Assembly (NCBI GenBank): GCA_964598845.1
Contig: CAZRDM010000003.1
Location: 1 to 64,000, forward strand
Direction of reading: 5' to 3'
DNA from: FEN-987 sp964598845
GTDB taxonomy: Archaea; Thermoproteota; Bathyarchaeia; 40CM-2-53-6
Length of the DNA stretch: 64,000 nt
Position numbers and translations under genes: made by a program. The notes under the pieces are model-generated. The model worked only from the letters and a program-made list of their open reading frames with translations. It did not search any database and was not told the DNA's origin. Shown here one piece after another: positions 34,755 through 43,927 of the stretch. Positions within the stretch are counted from its first letter, which is position 1; every line of letters starts with the position of its first letter.

Positions 34755-35189
34755 TCATTTCACTATCAGGACTGGGCATTTGGCGTGATGGCTCACTTTA
34801 TCTGATACGCTTCCAAGCAGGAAAGCCCTGACCTCTGTAAGCCCTCGACTACCCATAACAATGAGGTCGACTCCCTCTGATTGCGCGGTCCTAACGATAT
34901 CCTCAGCCGGGACCCCCTGGAGCATCTTACACTCAAAATCCGCTCCCTCACTCTTCGCATAATCCTCAGCCTTGCTGATAATCTCCCGCCCCTCAGCTTC
35001 CATCTCCTTAACGAAAACCGTCGTCGCTAGTACACCTGCCTCGGACGGAGTCACCGCATAAAAGCGACGAAGCACTACATGTAGAATAATCAGCTTCGCA
35101 CCATACTTCTTCGCCAAATCCACCCCATATCCTAGAGCTCTCTCAGCATATGGCGACCCGTCTACGGCAACAAGAATCTTGGAGAACAT
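34755..35189 (-). CDS. universal stress protein, UspA family
   Basis: 144 residues. 'KILVAVDGSPYAERALGYGV' starts the fold, and 'GVDLIVMGSRGLTEVRAFLL' followed by 'GSVSDKVSHHAKCPVLIV' is the ATP-binding G-x2-G-x9-G-S motif (here MGSRG...LGSVS). ATP-binding Usp proteins help cells survive stress. Length is standard. No partner gene nearby. Confidence 0.9.
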   Translation of the reverse strand: MFSKILVAVDGSPYAERALGYGVDLAKKYGAKLIILHVVLRRFYAVTPSEAGVLATTVFVKEMEAEGREIISKAEDYAKSEGADFECKMLQGVPAEDIVRTAQSEGVDLIVMGSRGLTEVRAFLLGSVSDKVSHHAKCPVLIVK

Positions 35190-35290
35190 GACATTCGCAT
35201 GAGAATTAGGTTTCCACTGGGTAATAACTGTACTTCACATAATTACCGCACTCTTTTATCGGCCGGCCGGCGACATCGTCGGGGGTATCT

Positions 35291-35638
35291 ATGATAGGAG
35301 AGATCTACTCGGTTGCGGTGATGGTTTCCAACCGGAAGAAAGCCGCAGAATGGTACAAGGAAAAACTCGGTTTTGAGGTAAGAGAGGAAGCTGAGGAACA
35401 TTGGACTGTCGTTGGACCGCCAAGCTGGCCAAGCTGTCTGCACCTCTGCGAAATGGGCTCCCTAGAACCCGGCAACACCGGGATCCTACTACTCGCACGA
35501 GACTTCGATGAGACGGTGAAAGAGCTGAAGAAAAGAGGCGTAGAGTTCACTCAGGAACCGAAAAAGGAGCCATGGGGAACCTACGCCATGTTCAAGGACC
35601 CTGACGGAAATGAGTTCTGGCTGATGCCCAAGAGCTAG
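35291..35638 (+). CDS. VOC/glyoxalase family protein
   Basis: 115 residues. 'IYSVAVMVSNRKKAAEWYKE', 'KLGFEVREEAEEHWTVVGPP', 'GILLLARDFDETVKELKKRG' and 'YAMFKDPDGNEFWLMPKS' show the beta-alpha-beta-beta-beta VOC repeat with the closing DPDGNxFxL motif. Metal-dependent lyase, isomerase or dioxygenase of unknown substrate. Standalone gene. Confidence 0.85.
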   Translation: MIGEIYSVAVMVSNRKKAAEWYKEKLGFEVREEAEEHWTVVGPPSWPSCLHLCEMGSLEPGNTGILLLARDFDETVKELKKRGVEFTQEPKKEPWGTYAMFKDPDGNEFWLMPKS

Positions 35639-35652
35639 CGCTCAGCCAGTTA

Positions 35653-36396
35653 CTACTTCACAGTGATCTGCGGTTCCAGCTCCAGCTTCTTCGGAGTCCT
35701 CGTCGCGTACATTCTTATGTAAGGCGCCATGGCCCGCAGGATCTTGTTCTCCGCTTTTCTCAGATGCTCCTCATAGGTTGTCCGAGGTACATTGCGCTTC
35801 CCAGCTATTTCTTCTGCTGTCATCTTCTTCGGCAACTGATAGTATCCATAGTCTAGCGCCGTTAGGAGAGAGTCGAGTTGCTTCTCAGTTAGCTCTGAGA
35901 ATACGCTGCTGAGCGAAATTACGAAGGCGTCCCTAATACTCCTTTCCGGGATAACCTTCTTCTCAAGAATTTGAACTGGACCGATTTTGCTGAGATCCTG
36001 GAACAGCTTCTTGTAATCAGTTTCCCTGAAACCTACTATCCGATGCTCCTCCCAGCCTCCGTAATAGACATCTGGAGGTATGCTCAGGCAGGAGTTCTTC
36101 TCTAGTGTTTCTGTGATGTTCGTTGGAATCTTACTGCATCGGCAGGTTTTCATCACGACCTGCAGATTCCTCTCCGCAAAGGTCTTTTTCAGAACCTTGG
36201 AACCTCCCCAGGCGCAGAGTTCTTCCAAGTCCGGCTCGATCCTCGTATAAGTCTCAATGTCAGGACACTCTATCTCCAGCACGTCTGTTCTGTCGTTACA
36301 CCAACCTACCATCCTCACGTCTGGATGCTTCATGGAGAAGACAACATAGGGGCAGTCATGCTGAGCCCTGAAGTGTATCTCGAACATCCGAATCAT
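35653..36396 (-). CDS. HTH-10 (bacterio-opsin activator-like) transcription regulator
   Basis: About 247 residues when started at the ATGs ending at 36396/36387. Longer open sequence upstream looks non-coding. The C-terminus 'LTALDYGYYQLPKKMTAEEI' then 'NVPRTTYEEHLRKAENKI' is the HTH-10 domain of archaeal bacterio-opsin-activator-like regulators. The N-terminal 200 residues form a ligand-sensing domain with several Cys and His residues. Ligand and targets unknown. Confidence 0.8.
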   Translation of the reverse strand: MIRMFEIHFRAQHDCPYVVFSMKHPDVRMVGWCNDRTDVLEIECPDIETYTRIEPDLEELCAWGGSKVLKKTFAERNLQVVMKTCRCSKIPTNITETLEKNSCLSIPPDVYYGGWEEHRIVGFRETDYKKLFQDLSKIGPVQILEKKVIPERSIRDAFVISLSSVFSELTEKQLDSLLTALDYGYYQLPKKMTAEEIAGKRNVPRTTYEEHLRKAENKILRAMAPYIRMYATRTPKKLELEPQITVK

Positions 36397-37050
36397 CCAT
36401 AGATAGGGGATGAATTTAACAGATAAGGCCTCTGCCGGCATGCGACGGCAAGAAGGCTTCAGCATATGCTTGCTCCTCAAGAGCCATCGTACGACGGCGC
36501 AACCTACAACCGTCGTCACACCCTAGTGGGTGTCCAAGGTGATGTGAATGAGTATCGTAACAAGCCTCATGGATAAGTTGCAGTTCGTCGAAGCAATATC
36601 GCTGAAAGTTGCCTCCGTTGAATCGAAACTGACTCTGTTGCGGGCATTGGTCCTGTCCACCCAATTGCGTATGGGTAGGCAGTGGTTCTCCGCATCAAGG
36701 GCAGAGGAGTTCAGCAGGGAACAACTGGCCCAAAGGGGTCGTGCGGAATATCAGGGCAGATTCCCGTTAGCACGGTGAAGGGAACTTTGCAGAGTCACAA
36801 ACGCGACTGAACGCAGAATCCATCCCATGCCCGGGTATACGCCAGCCATTTCGACAACTCGCAACGGACTCACTGATAGGACGGAGATAGACAAACTTGG
36901 CCAGAACTGCAAATGCCTAAGTTCAGAAACGCAGAACATCATGACGAACCTAGTAGACGGCGACCAATATATCGTTCTTCAGCGAAGTCATTTATGGTCC
37001 CTTTGTCTTGGTCAGGCTCTTATGGAGAAGTCCCAATCTCTGCTCCTCGA
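36397..37050. other. 650-bp region without a convincing gene
   Basis: Short open frames (for example 36548-36778, 36827-37171, 36751-36942) lack recognisable sequence and overlap each other. The strongest is 36548-36778 ('VEAISLKVASVESKLTLLRA'), helical but unsupported. It follows the AbrB-like gene, where a toxin partner might be expected. I see none. Confidence 0.35.
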
Positions 37051-37215
37051 TTACTTCCTCGTCACTGGTTCCACTACTACCTTGGTGCCTTCAATGGAAA
37101 CGAAGAGGGGCTGGCCCTTCTGCCACTTCAACCTCTCTACCATCTCGCGTGGGATCGTTATCCTATACTGACCTCTGTAACTCTGGAGTCTGACGATTTC
37201 TAGCGACTGCGACAA
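37051..37215 (-). CDS. AbrB/SpoVT-family DNA-binding protein
   Basis: 54 residues from a TTG ending at 37215: 'VRLQSYRGQYRITIPREMVE', 'RLKWQKGQPLFVSIEGTKVV', ending 'VEPVTRK'. This is the complete swapped-hairpin AbrB fold (rxTIPkxxrexLgwxxGqxlxVxxxxxxIvIxP). Such proteins are antitoxins or global regulators. A TATA-like TATATTTAAG lies about 60 bp upstream on the same strand. No toxin gene is recognised downstream. Confidence 0.65.
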   Translation of the reverse strand: MSQSLEIVRLQSYRGQYRITIPREMVERLKWQKGQPLFVSIEGTKVVVEPVTRK

Positions 37216-37269
37216 GCTCCGGAAGCCTCCGAGTCTTCATCAGGTCTCTTGAATCTTATGAGTATTGCT

Positions 37270-37307
37270 AAGTCTTAAATATACTAATAATGCTAAAGAG
37301 TACTCTT
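37270..37307 (-). promoter_or_regulatory. AbrB promoter with TATA-like element and palindrome
   Basis: CTTAAATATACTAATA (37274-37289, plus strand) is AT-rich and TATA-like in both directions. AAGAGTACTCTT (37296-37307) is a perfect 12-bp palindrome next to it. The palindrome may be an operator, perhaps for AbrB itself. A plus-strand mini-frame begins with ATG at 37321 (28 codons, 'METTEYYRDASGFWKVKTVR'), not otherwise supported. Confidence 0.35.
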
Positions 37308-37452
37308 GAGGACTCAAAGGAATGGAAACCACTGAATACTATCGCGATGCTTCAGGTTTCTGGAAGGTAAAGACAGTAAGACGGAGACGAGTAGTCCGAG
37401 TATGAGGGCAACAGAGTTTGCTTCTGTCCTTCGCCTACTCAGCGCACTGCAG

Positions 37453-39231
37453 CTAGGCCTCAGCCTCGATCTTCTTGAGCTGCTTTCGGTACATCTCCAA
37501 TGCTTCTTGGGATGTTGTAGCGTCTTCTGGCGACTTGTCTCTTCTCCAATTGCCAGTGAACCTCGGGAATCTGAGAGCCAGGCCGCTCCCTGGTCGAACG
37601 GCATCTCTACAGCATGTGTGTAAAGGTGATACAGTAATTTCGTCTGCGGCTACTTCCAGAACCATGGAAGGAACGAACCATACATCCGGTTCTATCAGAG
37701 ACTTAACGCGTGAGTGTCTTTGCTTGATGATGTAAGGAGCCATCATTTTTGGAAGATTCGCCAAATCCTCGTCTGTGAAACCGGACCCCAATTTGGAGAA
37801 AGTTTCGAAAACATCCTCCTTCGAGCTGTATACGGCCATCAGTAGTGCTCCATAGCTTCCCGCTCTTCTTCCCCTACCCGCGAAGGCACCTACTGGAACT
37901 AGATCGAATGTGTCTTGGACTTCGGCCTTGTAGGAACGCTTGTACTTTATCCAGAACCACCCGCGCGCTCCTGCTTGATATATTGAGTCCTCTGAGACGC
38001 TCTTCACTACAAGTCCTTCGCACCCAACCGCAACAGCCTCATCCATGAGATGTTCGAGCTTCCGCGACTCACTGATCTTGAATTGCTCAGCAACTCTAAC
38101 ATGCTCAGATTCACTGACTATATTGACGAGCTTCTTTCGTCTCTCAGGGTAGGGCGTTAATGTCAAGTCTTTGCCGTTCAGGTATAGGACATCGAAGAGA
38201 AATACCGTGACGGGGATCTCTTGAGCCATCCGCTCGATTTCATACTTTCTTCCGCGGCGCTGCGAAATCACTTGGAAGGGCAGCATGTTCCCCGTGTCTG
38301 GGTCGACCGCCACGCATTCACCTTCCACAATGGCTTCCTTCGCCTCGATGCTCGCCTTGAGACGTTTGGCAACATCGGGGAACTGGTCAGTAATGTTTTC
38401 GAGACGTCGTGAGAAAAGAAGGAATTGCTTGAGAGTCATATGTGCCTGAACCCTGAGGCCGTCATACTTATGCTCCGCTGCTGCAGTCCCTCCGAGTTTG
38501 TCGAGGACTTCCTCGGCACTCGACAAACGTTCGCAAAGCATTGGTCTGATAGGACGACCGATGGTAATTCTGAATTTCCTGATGCTTTCAAGTCCTTCGT
38601 GTGCAACAACTTCCGCAACGTAGCCGAGATCAGAAGACAAGTTGTAAGCTCGTTCGAGGGGTTCCCTCGCTGTCTTCTCTCCTCCGTAGGCTATTGCGAG
38701 AGCGTCTAGAACGGTCATGTCGGCCACACCCAACCTCAATTTCCCAACGGCCATTCGCGCGATGAATTTTCCCTCAAGTGGCGAAGCATCATTTAAGAGA
38801 CTCGTCAAGAGCCGGATCTTATTCTCAACAGACCCGGAACCAGTTGCATGTCCAATCTTATCAAAAGTGTCGTAGACTGTGCTAACCGTCAGGGGTCTTT
38901 TGAATAATGTTGCTTGTGACTTCTTCCCAAGCAGTTTCTCAACACTTAGTCCAAGGTCACCGCTCTTCTTGTAATCACCCTCCACCTGAGTTTCCGGTTT
39001 TCCGGTCGCCGCGACGATCGCTTTTGTCAGCAGCTTCTCTGCGACGCCCAGCTCGATACCCACGTAGTCTGGGTAAAGCTTCCCTTGGAGCAAGTAGACG
39101 ACTTTACTGATTTCATCCTTAGGTGTTTCCTTGATAAGGTCAACAAGTAGGCTGGTCATTTCCAACCGTTTCGTCGTGGCCTCGATCTTCTGGAATACTT
39201 CGACGAGCTGAACAAACTTCAATCCAAACAT
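37453..39231 (-). CDS. lig: ATP-dependent DNA ligase
   Basis: 592 residues. The nucleotidyl-lysine motif is 'AAEHKYDGLRVQAHM', with downstream 'EGECVAVDPDTG', 'VFLFDVLYLNGKDL', 'GCEGLVVKSV' and 'WFWIKYKRSYKAEVQDTFD' motifs III-V and the OB-fold end 'ALRFPRFTGNWRRDKSPEDA'. N-terminal ligase DNA-binding domain at residues 1-200. It joins nicks during replication and repair. It has the length and order of archaeal Lig1 and is intact. Transcribed from its own promoter. Confidence 0.95.
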   Translation of the reverse strand: MFGLKFVQLVEVFQKIEATTKRLEMTSLLVDLIKETPKDEISKVVYLLQGKLYPDYVGIELGVAEKLLTKAIVAATGKPETQVEGDYKKSGDLGLSVEKLLGKKSQATLFKRPLTVSTVYDTFDKIGHATGSGSVENKIRLLTSLLNDASPLEGKFIARMAVGKLRLGVADMTVLDALAIAYGGEKTAREPLERAYNLSSDLGYVAEVVAHEGLESIRKFRITIGRPIRPMLCERLSSAEEVLDKLGGTAAAEHKYDGLRVQAHMTLKQFLLFSRRLENITDQFPDVAKRLKASIEAKEAIVEGECVAVDPDTGNMLPFQVISQRRGRKYEIERMAQEIPVTVFLFDVLYLNGKDLTLTPYPERRKKLVNIVSESEHVRVAEQFKISESRKLEHLMDEAVAVGCEGLVVKSVSEDSIYQAGARGWFWIKYKRSYKAEVQDTFDLVPVGAFAGRGRRAGSYGALLMAVYSSKEDVFETFSKLGSGFTDEDLANLPKMMAPYIIKQRHSRVKSLIEPDVWFVPSMVLEVAADEITVSPLHTCCRDAVRPGSGLALRFPRFTGNWRRDKSPEDATTSQEALEMYRKQLKKIEAEA

Positions 39232-39401
39232 CCTGGAGAGCTCGTTCGGTGACGCTTATTCACTAGCTAGATGCTCCACCGAAGGCCAGATTAGCTCTCT
39301 TGATTACTTCAGGATATCGGATTACCCATAACGGAAAATAGGATGTCAGCGCTCATCCAAGTAATCATCCTCAGCGATCAGGTCAGAGTAGGGAACATCA
39401 T

Positions 39402-40268
39402 ATGACAATGCAATCGGGCGGTCGCCTGTACTTGGGATGTGCTGGCTGGTCCTACAACGAGTGGATAGGTCCTCTCTATGACGCTGGAAAGAGCATGCTC
39501 CAACAGTATGCAGCCATATTCGACACGGTAGAGCTTAACTCACCATTCTACAAGATCCCAGACGCGGGAACAATTCTGGGCCTCACTAGACACACTAAAC
39601 GAGGGTTCATGTTCAGCGCAAAGATCAATCAGAAGTTCACGCACGAGCTTAAGCTGAGGCTGAAGGAAGATACACAGGAAGAACTAGAACGTTTTGTCGC
39701 CCTTTTCGATCCTCTCTTAACCCAGGAGCGGTTGGGGTGCTTCCTCGTTCAGCTTCCTCCTTCGCTTAAGCGGGATGACAGAGTCCTCGAACATTTCCTG
39801 GCGGCACTTCCGCACCGATACGACTACGTTGTGGAATTTAGACACAAATCATGGCTAGATGACGCCATCTGGAATATTCTGTCAAAGTACGAAGCGGCCT
39901 ACTGCATCGTTGATGAGCCTCTTCTCCCGCCTGAAATCCACTTGACCTCCTCTATCGGCTATATCAGGTGGCATGGTCACGGTCAGAGACCTTGGTACAA
40001 TTACCGCTACAGCCAACAACAGCTCCAAGAATGGATTCCAAGAGTCAGAGACATCCAACGCAATACGAAGAAAACATTCGGAATCTTCAACAATCACTTT
40101 CACGGTTATGCGCCTGAGAACTGCATTCAAATCATGGAAATGCTCGGGATTACGCAAGAGAAACATATGAAAGCTTTGAAGCGAGTACAGAATCACATCG
40201 AAAGGGAACTCGGGGGGCTTCCACCTGCGGGTACTCTCGACCAATACGTGGCGCCGTCTTCAGAATGA
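39402..40268 (+). CDS. DUF72 family protein
   Basis: 288 residues: 'LYLGCAGWSYNEWIGPLYD', 'AIFDTVELNSPFYKIPDAGT', 'FMFSAKINQKFTHELKLRLK', 'LGCFLVQLPPSLKRDDRVLE', 'YDYVVEFRHKSWLDDAIW' and 'FNNHFHGYAPENCIQIMEML'. This is the TIM-barrel-like DUF72 (YecE) family, found near DNA-related genes in archaea, with no proven activity. The His/Asp-rich pocket suggests metal or substrate binding. Confidence 0.88.
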   Translation: MTMQSGGRLYLGCAGWSYNEWIGPLYDAGKSMLQQYAAIFDTVELNSPFYKIPDAGTILGLTRHTKRGFMFSAKINQKFTHELKLRLKEDTQEELERFVALFDPLLTQERLGCFLVQLPPSLKRDDRVLEHFLAALPHRYDYVVEFRHKSWLDDAIWNILSKYEAAYCIVDEPLLPPEIHLTSSIGYIRWHGHGQRPWYNYRYSQQQLQEWIPRVRDIQRNTKKTFGIFNNHFHGYAPENCIQIMEMLGITQEKHMKALKRVQNHIERELGGLPPAGTLDQYVAPSSE

Positions 40269-40287
40269 TGATAGGTGACGATCCTCC

Positions 40288-40977
40288 GTGAGGAGCCTCC
40301 TAGGTCGCTTCCAATTGGTTGGCAGAAAGGAACGCCGAGTACTGGAACTGATAGCAGATCACTTTGCCCTTGTCGTCAAGACGGTATCACAACTCGAACC
40401 ACTTTTTGAGTCGGCGAAAGCTGGGAAATGGAGAGCCGTGGAAGATCTAACAAACAGGGTAGCTGACCTTGAAACCTTGGCTGACGGCCTACATCGGGAC
40501 GCAGTTCTGGCAATCTCCCAAGGAGCATTTTTCTCCGGTACCCGCGAAGACTTCCTTGAGTTGATGGAGGAGAACGATGAGGTAGCCGACGCAGCCCAGA
40601 ATGCGGCTAGGATTCTGGCCGAGGCCCCTATCGATTCTAGTTCATTTCTCATCCTGTATGAAGAACCTAACGCAACTTTGAGTGATCTTTTCGTGAAACT
40701 TCAATCATGCGTGCAGTTGCTCGAAGAATCGCTCAGGAGCCTTGAATCTGACGCAGAAGTCGCCGTAAGTAAATCTCTGCTCGTGGAACGCTCAGAGGAG
40801 GAGGCTGATGAGATCAAGAATCGACTCATCAAGCGAATCTTCCTTCACAAGCGTGACCTTGAAGTATTGACCTTGCTACAGCTTCGCGACTTTGTTCTCA
40901 AACTTGATGAAATCGCTGATGCAGCCGAGGACTCTTCTGATTTGGTAATATCACTCGTTGCTAAAGCCGAAGCTTAG
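40288..40977 (+). CDS. DUF47 (PhoU-like) protein
   Basis: 229 residues, all helical: 'VLELIADHFALVVKTVSQLE', 'DLTNRVADLETLADGLHRDA', 'REDFLELMEENDEVADAAQN' and 'DLEVLTLLQLRDFVLKLDEI', with the paired ExxxD/metal motifs of PhoU-like DUF47 proteins. The partner is a PiT phosphate transporter 470 bp downstream. DUF47 proteins are thought to regulate it. Starts 19 bp after the DUF72 gene. Confidence 0.88.
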   Translation: MRSLLGRFQLVGRKERRVLELIADHFALVVKTVSQLEPLFESAKAGKWRAVEDLTNRVADLETLADGLHRDAVLAISQGAFFSGTREDFLELMEENDEVADAAQNAARILAEAPIDSSSFLILYEEPNATLSDLFVKLQSCVQLLEESLRSLESDAEVAVSKSLLVERSEEEADEIKNRLIKRIFLHKRDLEVLTLLQLRDFVLKLDEIADAAEDSSDLVISLVAKAEA

Positions 40978-41165
40978 ACTTAGATGATCATGCATTCGGC
41001 GCGGCCTTACCCCTTATTCTGCGATTCCAGACTCAATCTAAAGAGCGCTAATCGATTTTCAAAGCTTTGCCAGTGCGGATCCGCCAAGTAGCCAGTTGCA
41101 CCAACAAACAAACCATTGCATACAACCACTTCGAAGAACAGGCATGTTTCAAAGAACCCCCAAGA

Positions 41166-41192
41166 CATTTAATAAATCGTTTCTAGACGATT
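41166..41192 (+). promoter_or_regulatory. TATA-like box overlapping a short inverted repeat
   Basis: ATTTAATAAAT (41167-41177) is a strong TATA-like element. AATCGT (41175-41180) and ACGATT (41187-41192) form an inverted repeat around TTCTAG. It lies upstream of the zinc-ribbon and PiT genes and could be an operator there. Confidence 0.4.
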
Positions 41193-41238
41193 AACGGCTG
41201 AAGAAGGCTCCCTTGAAGGAGTCACGTGGGTTCATGCA

Positions 41239-41409
41239 TTGAGATGCCCTCTCTGCGGCAAAGATATGACGAAGATTAATGAGACGACGACAGATTCCCC
41301 GGATCCGTCGCGCAGGCAAGAAACCCTGTATCACTGTGAACGACACGGAGTCATGAATAAGTCAACAGACCTCAAAGAAAAAGTGGACCAGATAGCACGA
41401 AGGGCCTAG
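41239..41409 (+). CDS. small C2-type zinc-binding protein
   Basis: 56 residues from a TTG: 'LRCPLCGKDMTKINETTTDS', 'RRQETLYHCERHGVMNKSTD'. CxxC and a later CxxH make a single zinc site. The start is inferred. The frame is open upstream but not conserved-looking. It lies between the DUF47 and PiT genes and may be part of the phosphate operon. Confidence 0.45.
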   Translation: MRCPLCGKDMTKINETTTDSPDPSRRQETLYHCERHGVMNKSTDLKEKVDQIARRA

Positions 41410-41450
41410 AATCATCGGGCCATCCTTCTATTGCCTCATCCTAGTTCGTC

Positions 41451-42416
41451 ATGATTGGTAGGTTTTTGCCATTGGCTGAGTTCGAGTTCTACCTCAACGT
41501 GCTCCCGAGCTTGGCCCTATGCATGATCCTCGGGGCAAACAATCTTTCCACGTGTCTCGGTACGTCCATGGGCGCGCGTACCCTCACCTATTCTCAGGCT
41601 CTCGGGTTAGCTTCGATAGGTCTTCTTGCAGGTGTCCTCCTTGAAGGCCACAAACTAGTTGGTGCCATAACGTCCGGAATCGTATTCTCAAAGGATCCCG
41701 AATTATTCTTTGCCACCGCACTTTCGACCTTTCTCATAATGACGCTTTTCACGTACAGGAAACTCCCCATCAGCCTCTCACAGGTGGCAGTCGGCGCAGC
41801 CGTAGGCTCCGCTCTTGCTCACCGAATTGCCGTAAACTGGATCTTTGCAGCGCATGTGGCAGTGTCTTGGCTGCTGACCCCGATCTTTGGATTCTTGATC
41901 GCGACAGGATCATCCGCAATTACGAGAGCCGTTGCCAAGAGAGTCAAAAGAGCACTAACCCTCAATGTGTGGTATGCATACTTGACGATCTTGGGCGGCG
42001 TGTATTCATCCTATGCCCTCGGAGCGAATACGGTCGGTCTGATCGTCGGTATGACAGACCTTCCGCTGTCCCAACGCCTGTTCATCTCGCTCCTTCTGGG
42101 TGCAGCCACGGTGCTTGGAATGATCCTTTTCAGCAGAGGAACGACTAGAAGTGTCGCAGAAAACATAATCGGATTGAATCCCTCAGCATCCTTTGCCGCC
42201 CAGATGGGAGGCGCCGCGACCGTTCACGGATTTACCCAATTTGGCATACCCGTCTCGGTATCACAGGGTGTGGTTGGCGGGATACTTGGGGCCTCGATCC
42301 CGAGGAAGATCGTAGTCCGCAACGATCGCCTCACGAGGGAAATAATTCTGGGTTGGACGATTGCGCCTTTGCTGGGGGCAACCTTAGCGTTCCTGGTAGC
42401 CCAACTCCTTTTCTAG
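41451..42416 (+). CDS. PiT-family inorganic phosphate transporter
   Basis: 321 residues with about ten hydrophobic segments. 'ALCMILGANNLSTCLGTSMG' near the N-terminus and 'SYALGANTVGLIVGMTDLPL' in the C-terminal half are the duplicated GANDxx-type signature of PHO-4/PiT carriers (GANN and GANT here). It carries phosphate with a cation. The DUF47 gene upstream is its usual partner. ATG at 41451. Confidence 0.9.
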   Translation: MIGRFLPLAEFEFYLNVLPSLALCMILGANNLSTCLGTSMGARTLTYSQALGLASIGLLAGVLLEGHKLVGAITSGIVFSKDPELFFATALSTFLIMTLFTYRKLPISLSQVAVGAAVGSALAHRIAVNWIFAAHVAVSWLLTPIFGFLIATGSSAITRAVAKRVKRALTLNVWYAYLTILGGVYSSYALGANTVGLIVGMTDLPLSQRLFISLLLGAATVLGMILFSRGTTRSVAENIIGLNPSASFAAQMGGAATVHGFTQFGIPVSVSQGVVGGILGASIPRKIVVRNDRLTREIILGWTIAPLLGATLAFLVAQLLF

Positions 42417-42519
42417 ATTCAAAAAGAACAAAACAGAATAACCTAGCTAGCCAAACAAATAGGATGGTATCGCGTTCACCCCCTAGGCAATTTGGGGAAC
42501 AGCATTCGAGTGCGAAATC

Positions 42520-42939
42520 ATGCCATCTGAGAAATCATGCGGAGCTGTAATCTTCAAACGAAACGGGAACAGAAAATATCTACTTCTCCATTATGAAGGC
42601 GGACACTGGGATTTTGTTAAGGGTCACGTGGAACGGAGTGAGTCCGAAAAGGATACGGCACGCCGTGAAACCGAGGAAGAGGCGGGTCTATTCGACCTCA
42701 AGTTCATCGAAGGTTTCCGACACACAATCAGCTATTACTACAAGCGTGCGGGAAGAACTGTCTACAAGGAAGTTGTCTTCTATCTCGTCGAATCTAAGAC
42801 AGATTCAGTTCGTCTTTCAAGGGAACATGTGGGCTTTGACTGGTTACCCTACGATAGGGCCTATGATCGGTTGACATACAAGAACGCAAAGGAGGTTCTT
42901 CGGAAAGTCCACGAATTCTTAGAAAGGACTCAGGCATAG
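42520..42939 (+). CDS. Nudix hydrolase
   Basis: 139 residues. The Nudix box is 'GHVERSESEKDTARRETEEE' plus 'AGL' (GX5EX7REUXEEXGU), preceded by 'WDFVKGHVE'. It resembles the Ap4A hydrolase group ('SCGAVIFKRNGNRKYLLLHY'). It hydrolyses a nucleoside diphosphate linked to another group and may clean up dinucleoside polyphosphates. Convergent with argF. Confidence 0.88.
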   Translation: MPSEKSCGAVIFKRNGNRKYLLLHYEGGHWDFVKGHVERSESEKDTARRETEEEAGLFDLKFIEGFRHTISYYYKRAGRTVYKEVVFYLVESKTDSVRLSREHVGFDWLPYDRAYDRLTYKNAKEVLRKVHEFLERTQA

Positions 42940-42944
42940 TCCAG

Positions 42945-43883
42945 CTAGGAGACGCCAAGAAAAGCAGCTAACACTGCACGGGCCCCGTGTAGCTTGTTTT
43001 CCGCTTGTTTCCAAATAATGCTATTAGGCCCCTCCAGCACATCGTCTGTAATCTCCATGCCTCTATGCGCCGGAAGACAGTGCATCACAACGCAATCATT
43101 CTTTGCCGTTGAGACAAGTTTACTGTTAACCTGATACCCCTTGAACTTCCGTTCTTTCTTTTTCGCGACTCTCTCTTGACCCATGCTCACCCAGACATCG
43201 GTGTAGACAACGTCTGCTCCTTGGACGGCTTTCTCCGGGTCGCGGACCAATTCGATCGATGCCCCGGATTCCTTTGCGAGCCCTCTAGCCTTCTCGATTA
43301 CTGACTTGTCTGGATCGAATCCTTTGGGACAGCTGACCGCTACGTTAATTCCCATGCTGGCACCTCCAAGCAACCATGAGTTACATACGTTGTTCCCATC
43401 CCCAACCCAGGCAAACCTCAGACCCTGCAGCCTTCCTTTTGCCTCTACGATCGTAAGCATATCAGCAATGATCTGGGTCGGGTGCTCAAGGTCGCTTAAT
43501 GCGTTAATAATGGGCACAGGGGCGTATTTGGCGAATTCGACCAGCATATCATGAGCATAAGTTCGAATCACAATTCCGTTAAGATAGGCTCCGAGAACTC
43601 GAGCGGTATCCTTCAGTGGCTCGCCTCGAGCAAGTTGGAGTTCATCCGTCCTAAGATACGTCGCTTGTCCTCCCAGCTGATAGATGGCGGTCTCGAAACC
43701 TACTCGTGTACGCGTTGAGGGCTTCTCAAACAGCAAACCCACAACTTTGCCTGCCAGCGATTGGTTCAGGGCATCCTCCTTCACCTGCGACTTCAGTCTG
43801 GCGGCAAGCTCTATCAGCGACTGAACTTCAGTACTACTCAGATCAACGATTGATAGGAAGTCTCTTCCGGCAAGCATCTCCAC
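42945..43883 (-). CDS. argF: ornithine carbamoyltransferase
   Basis: 312 residues: carbamoyl-phosphate loop 'LLFEKPSTRTRVGFETAIY', 'LSDLEHPTQIIADMLTIVEA', 'GDGNNVCNSWLLGGASMG', 'TDVWVSMGQE' and 'VMHCLPAHRGMEITDDVLEG', which includes the active-site cysteine. It converts ornithine and carbamoyl phosphate to citrulline in arginine synthesis. No other arg gene in the window. Confidence 0.93.
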   Translation of the reverse strand: MEMLAGRDFLSIVDLSSTEVQSLIELAARLKSQVKEDALNQSLAGKVVGLLFEKPSTRTRVGFETAIYQLGGQATYLRTDELQLARGEPLKDTARVLGAYLNGIVIRTYAHDMLVEFAKYAPVPIINALSDLEHPTQIIADMLTIVEAKGRLQGLRFAWVGDGNNVCNSWLLGGASMGINVAVSCPKGFDPDKSVIEKARGLAKESGASIELVRDPEKAVQGADVVYTDVWVSMGQERVAKKKERKFKGYQVNSKLVSTAKNDCVVMHCLPAHRGMEITDDVLEGPNSIIWKQAENKLHGARAVLAAFLGVS

Positions 43884-43927
43884 GTCATCTAACTGCCCAT
43901 GTGAATCCGTAGTAGTTGAAAAATGCT

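Noticed and set aside
36827..37171. 114-residue frame downstream of the AbrB-like gene
   Set aside because: It overlaps the antisense of the AbrB-like gene and shows no family features.
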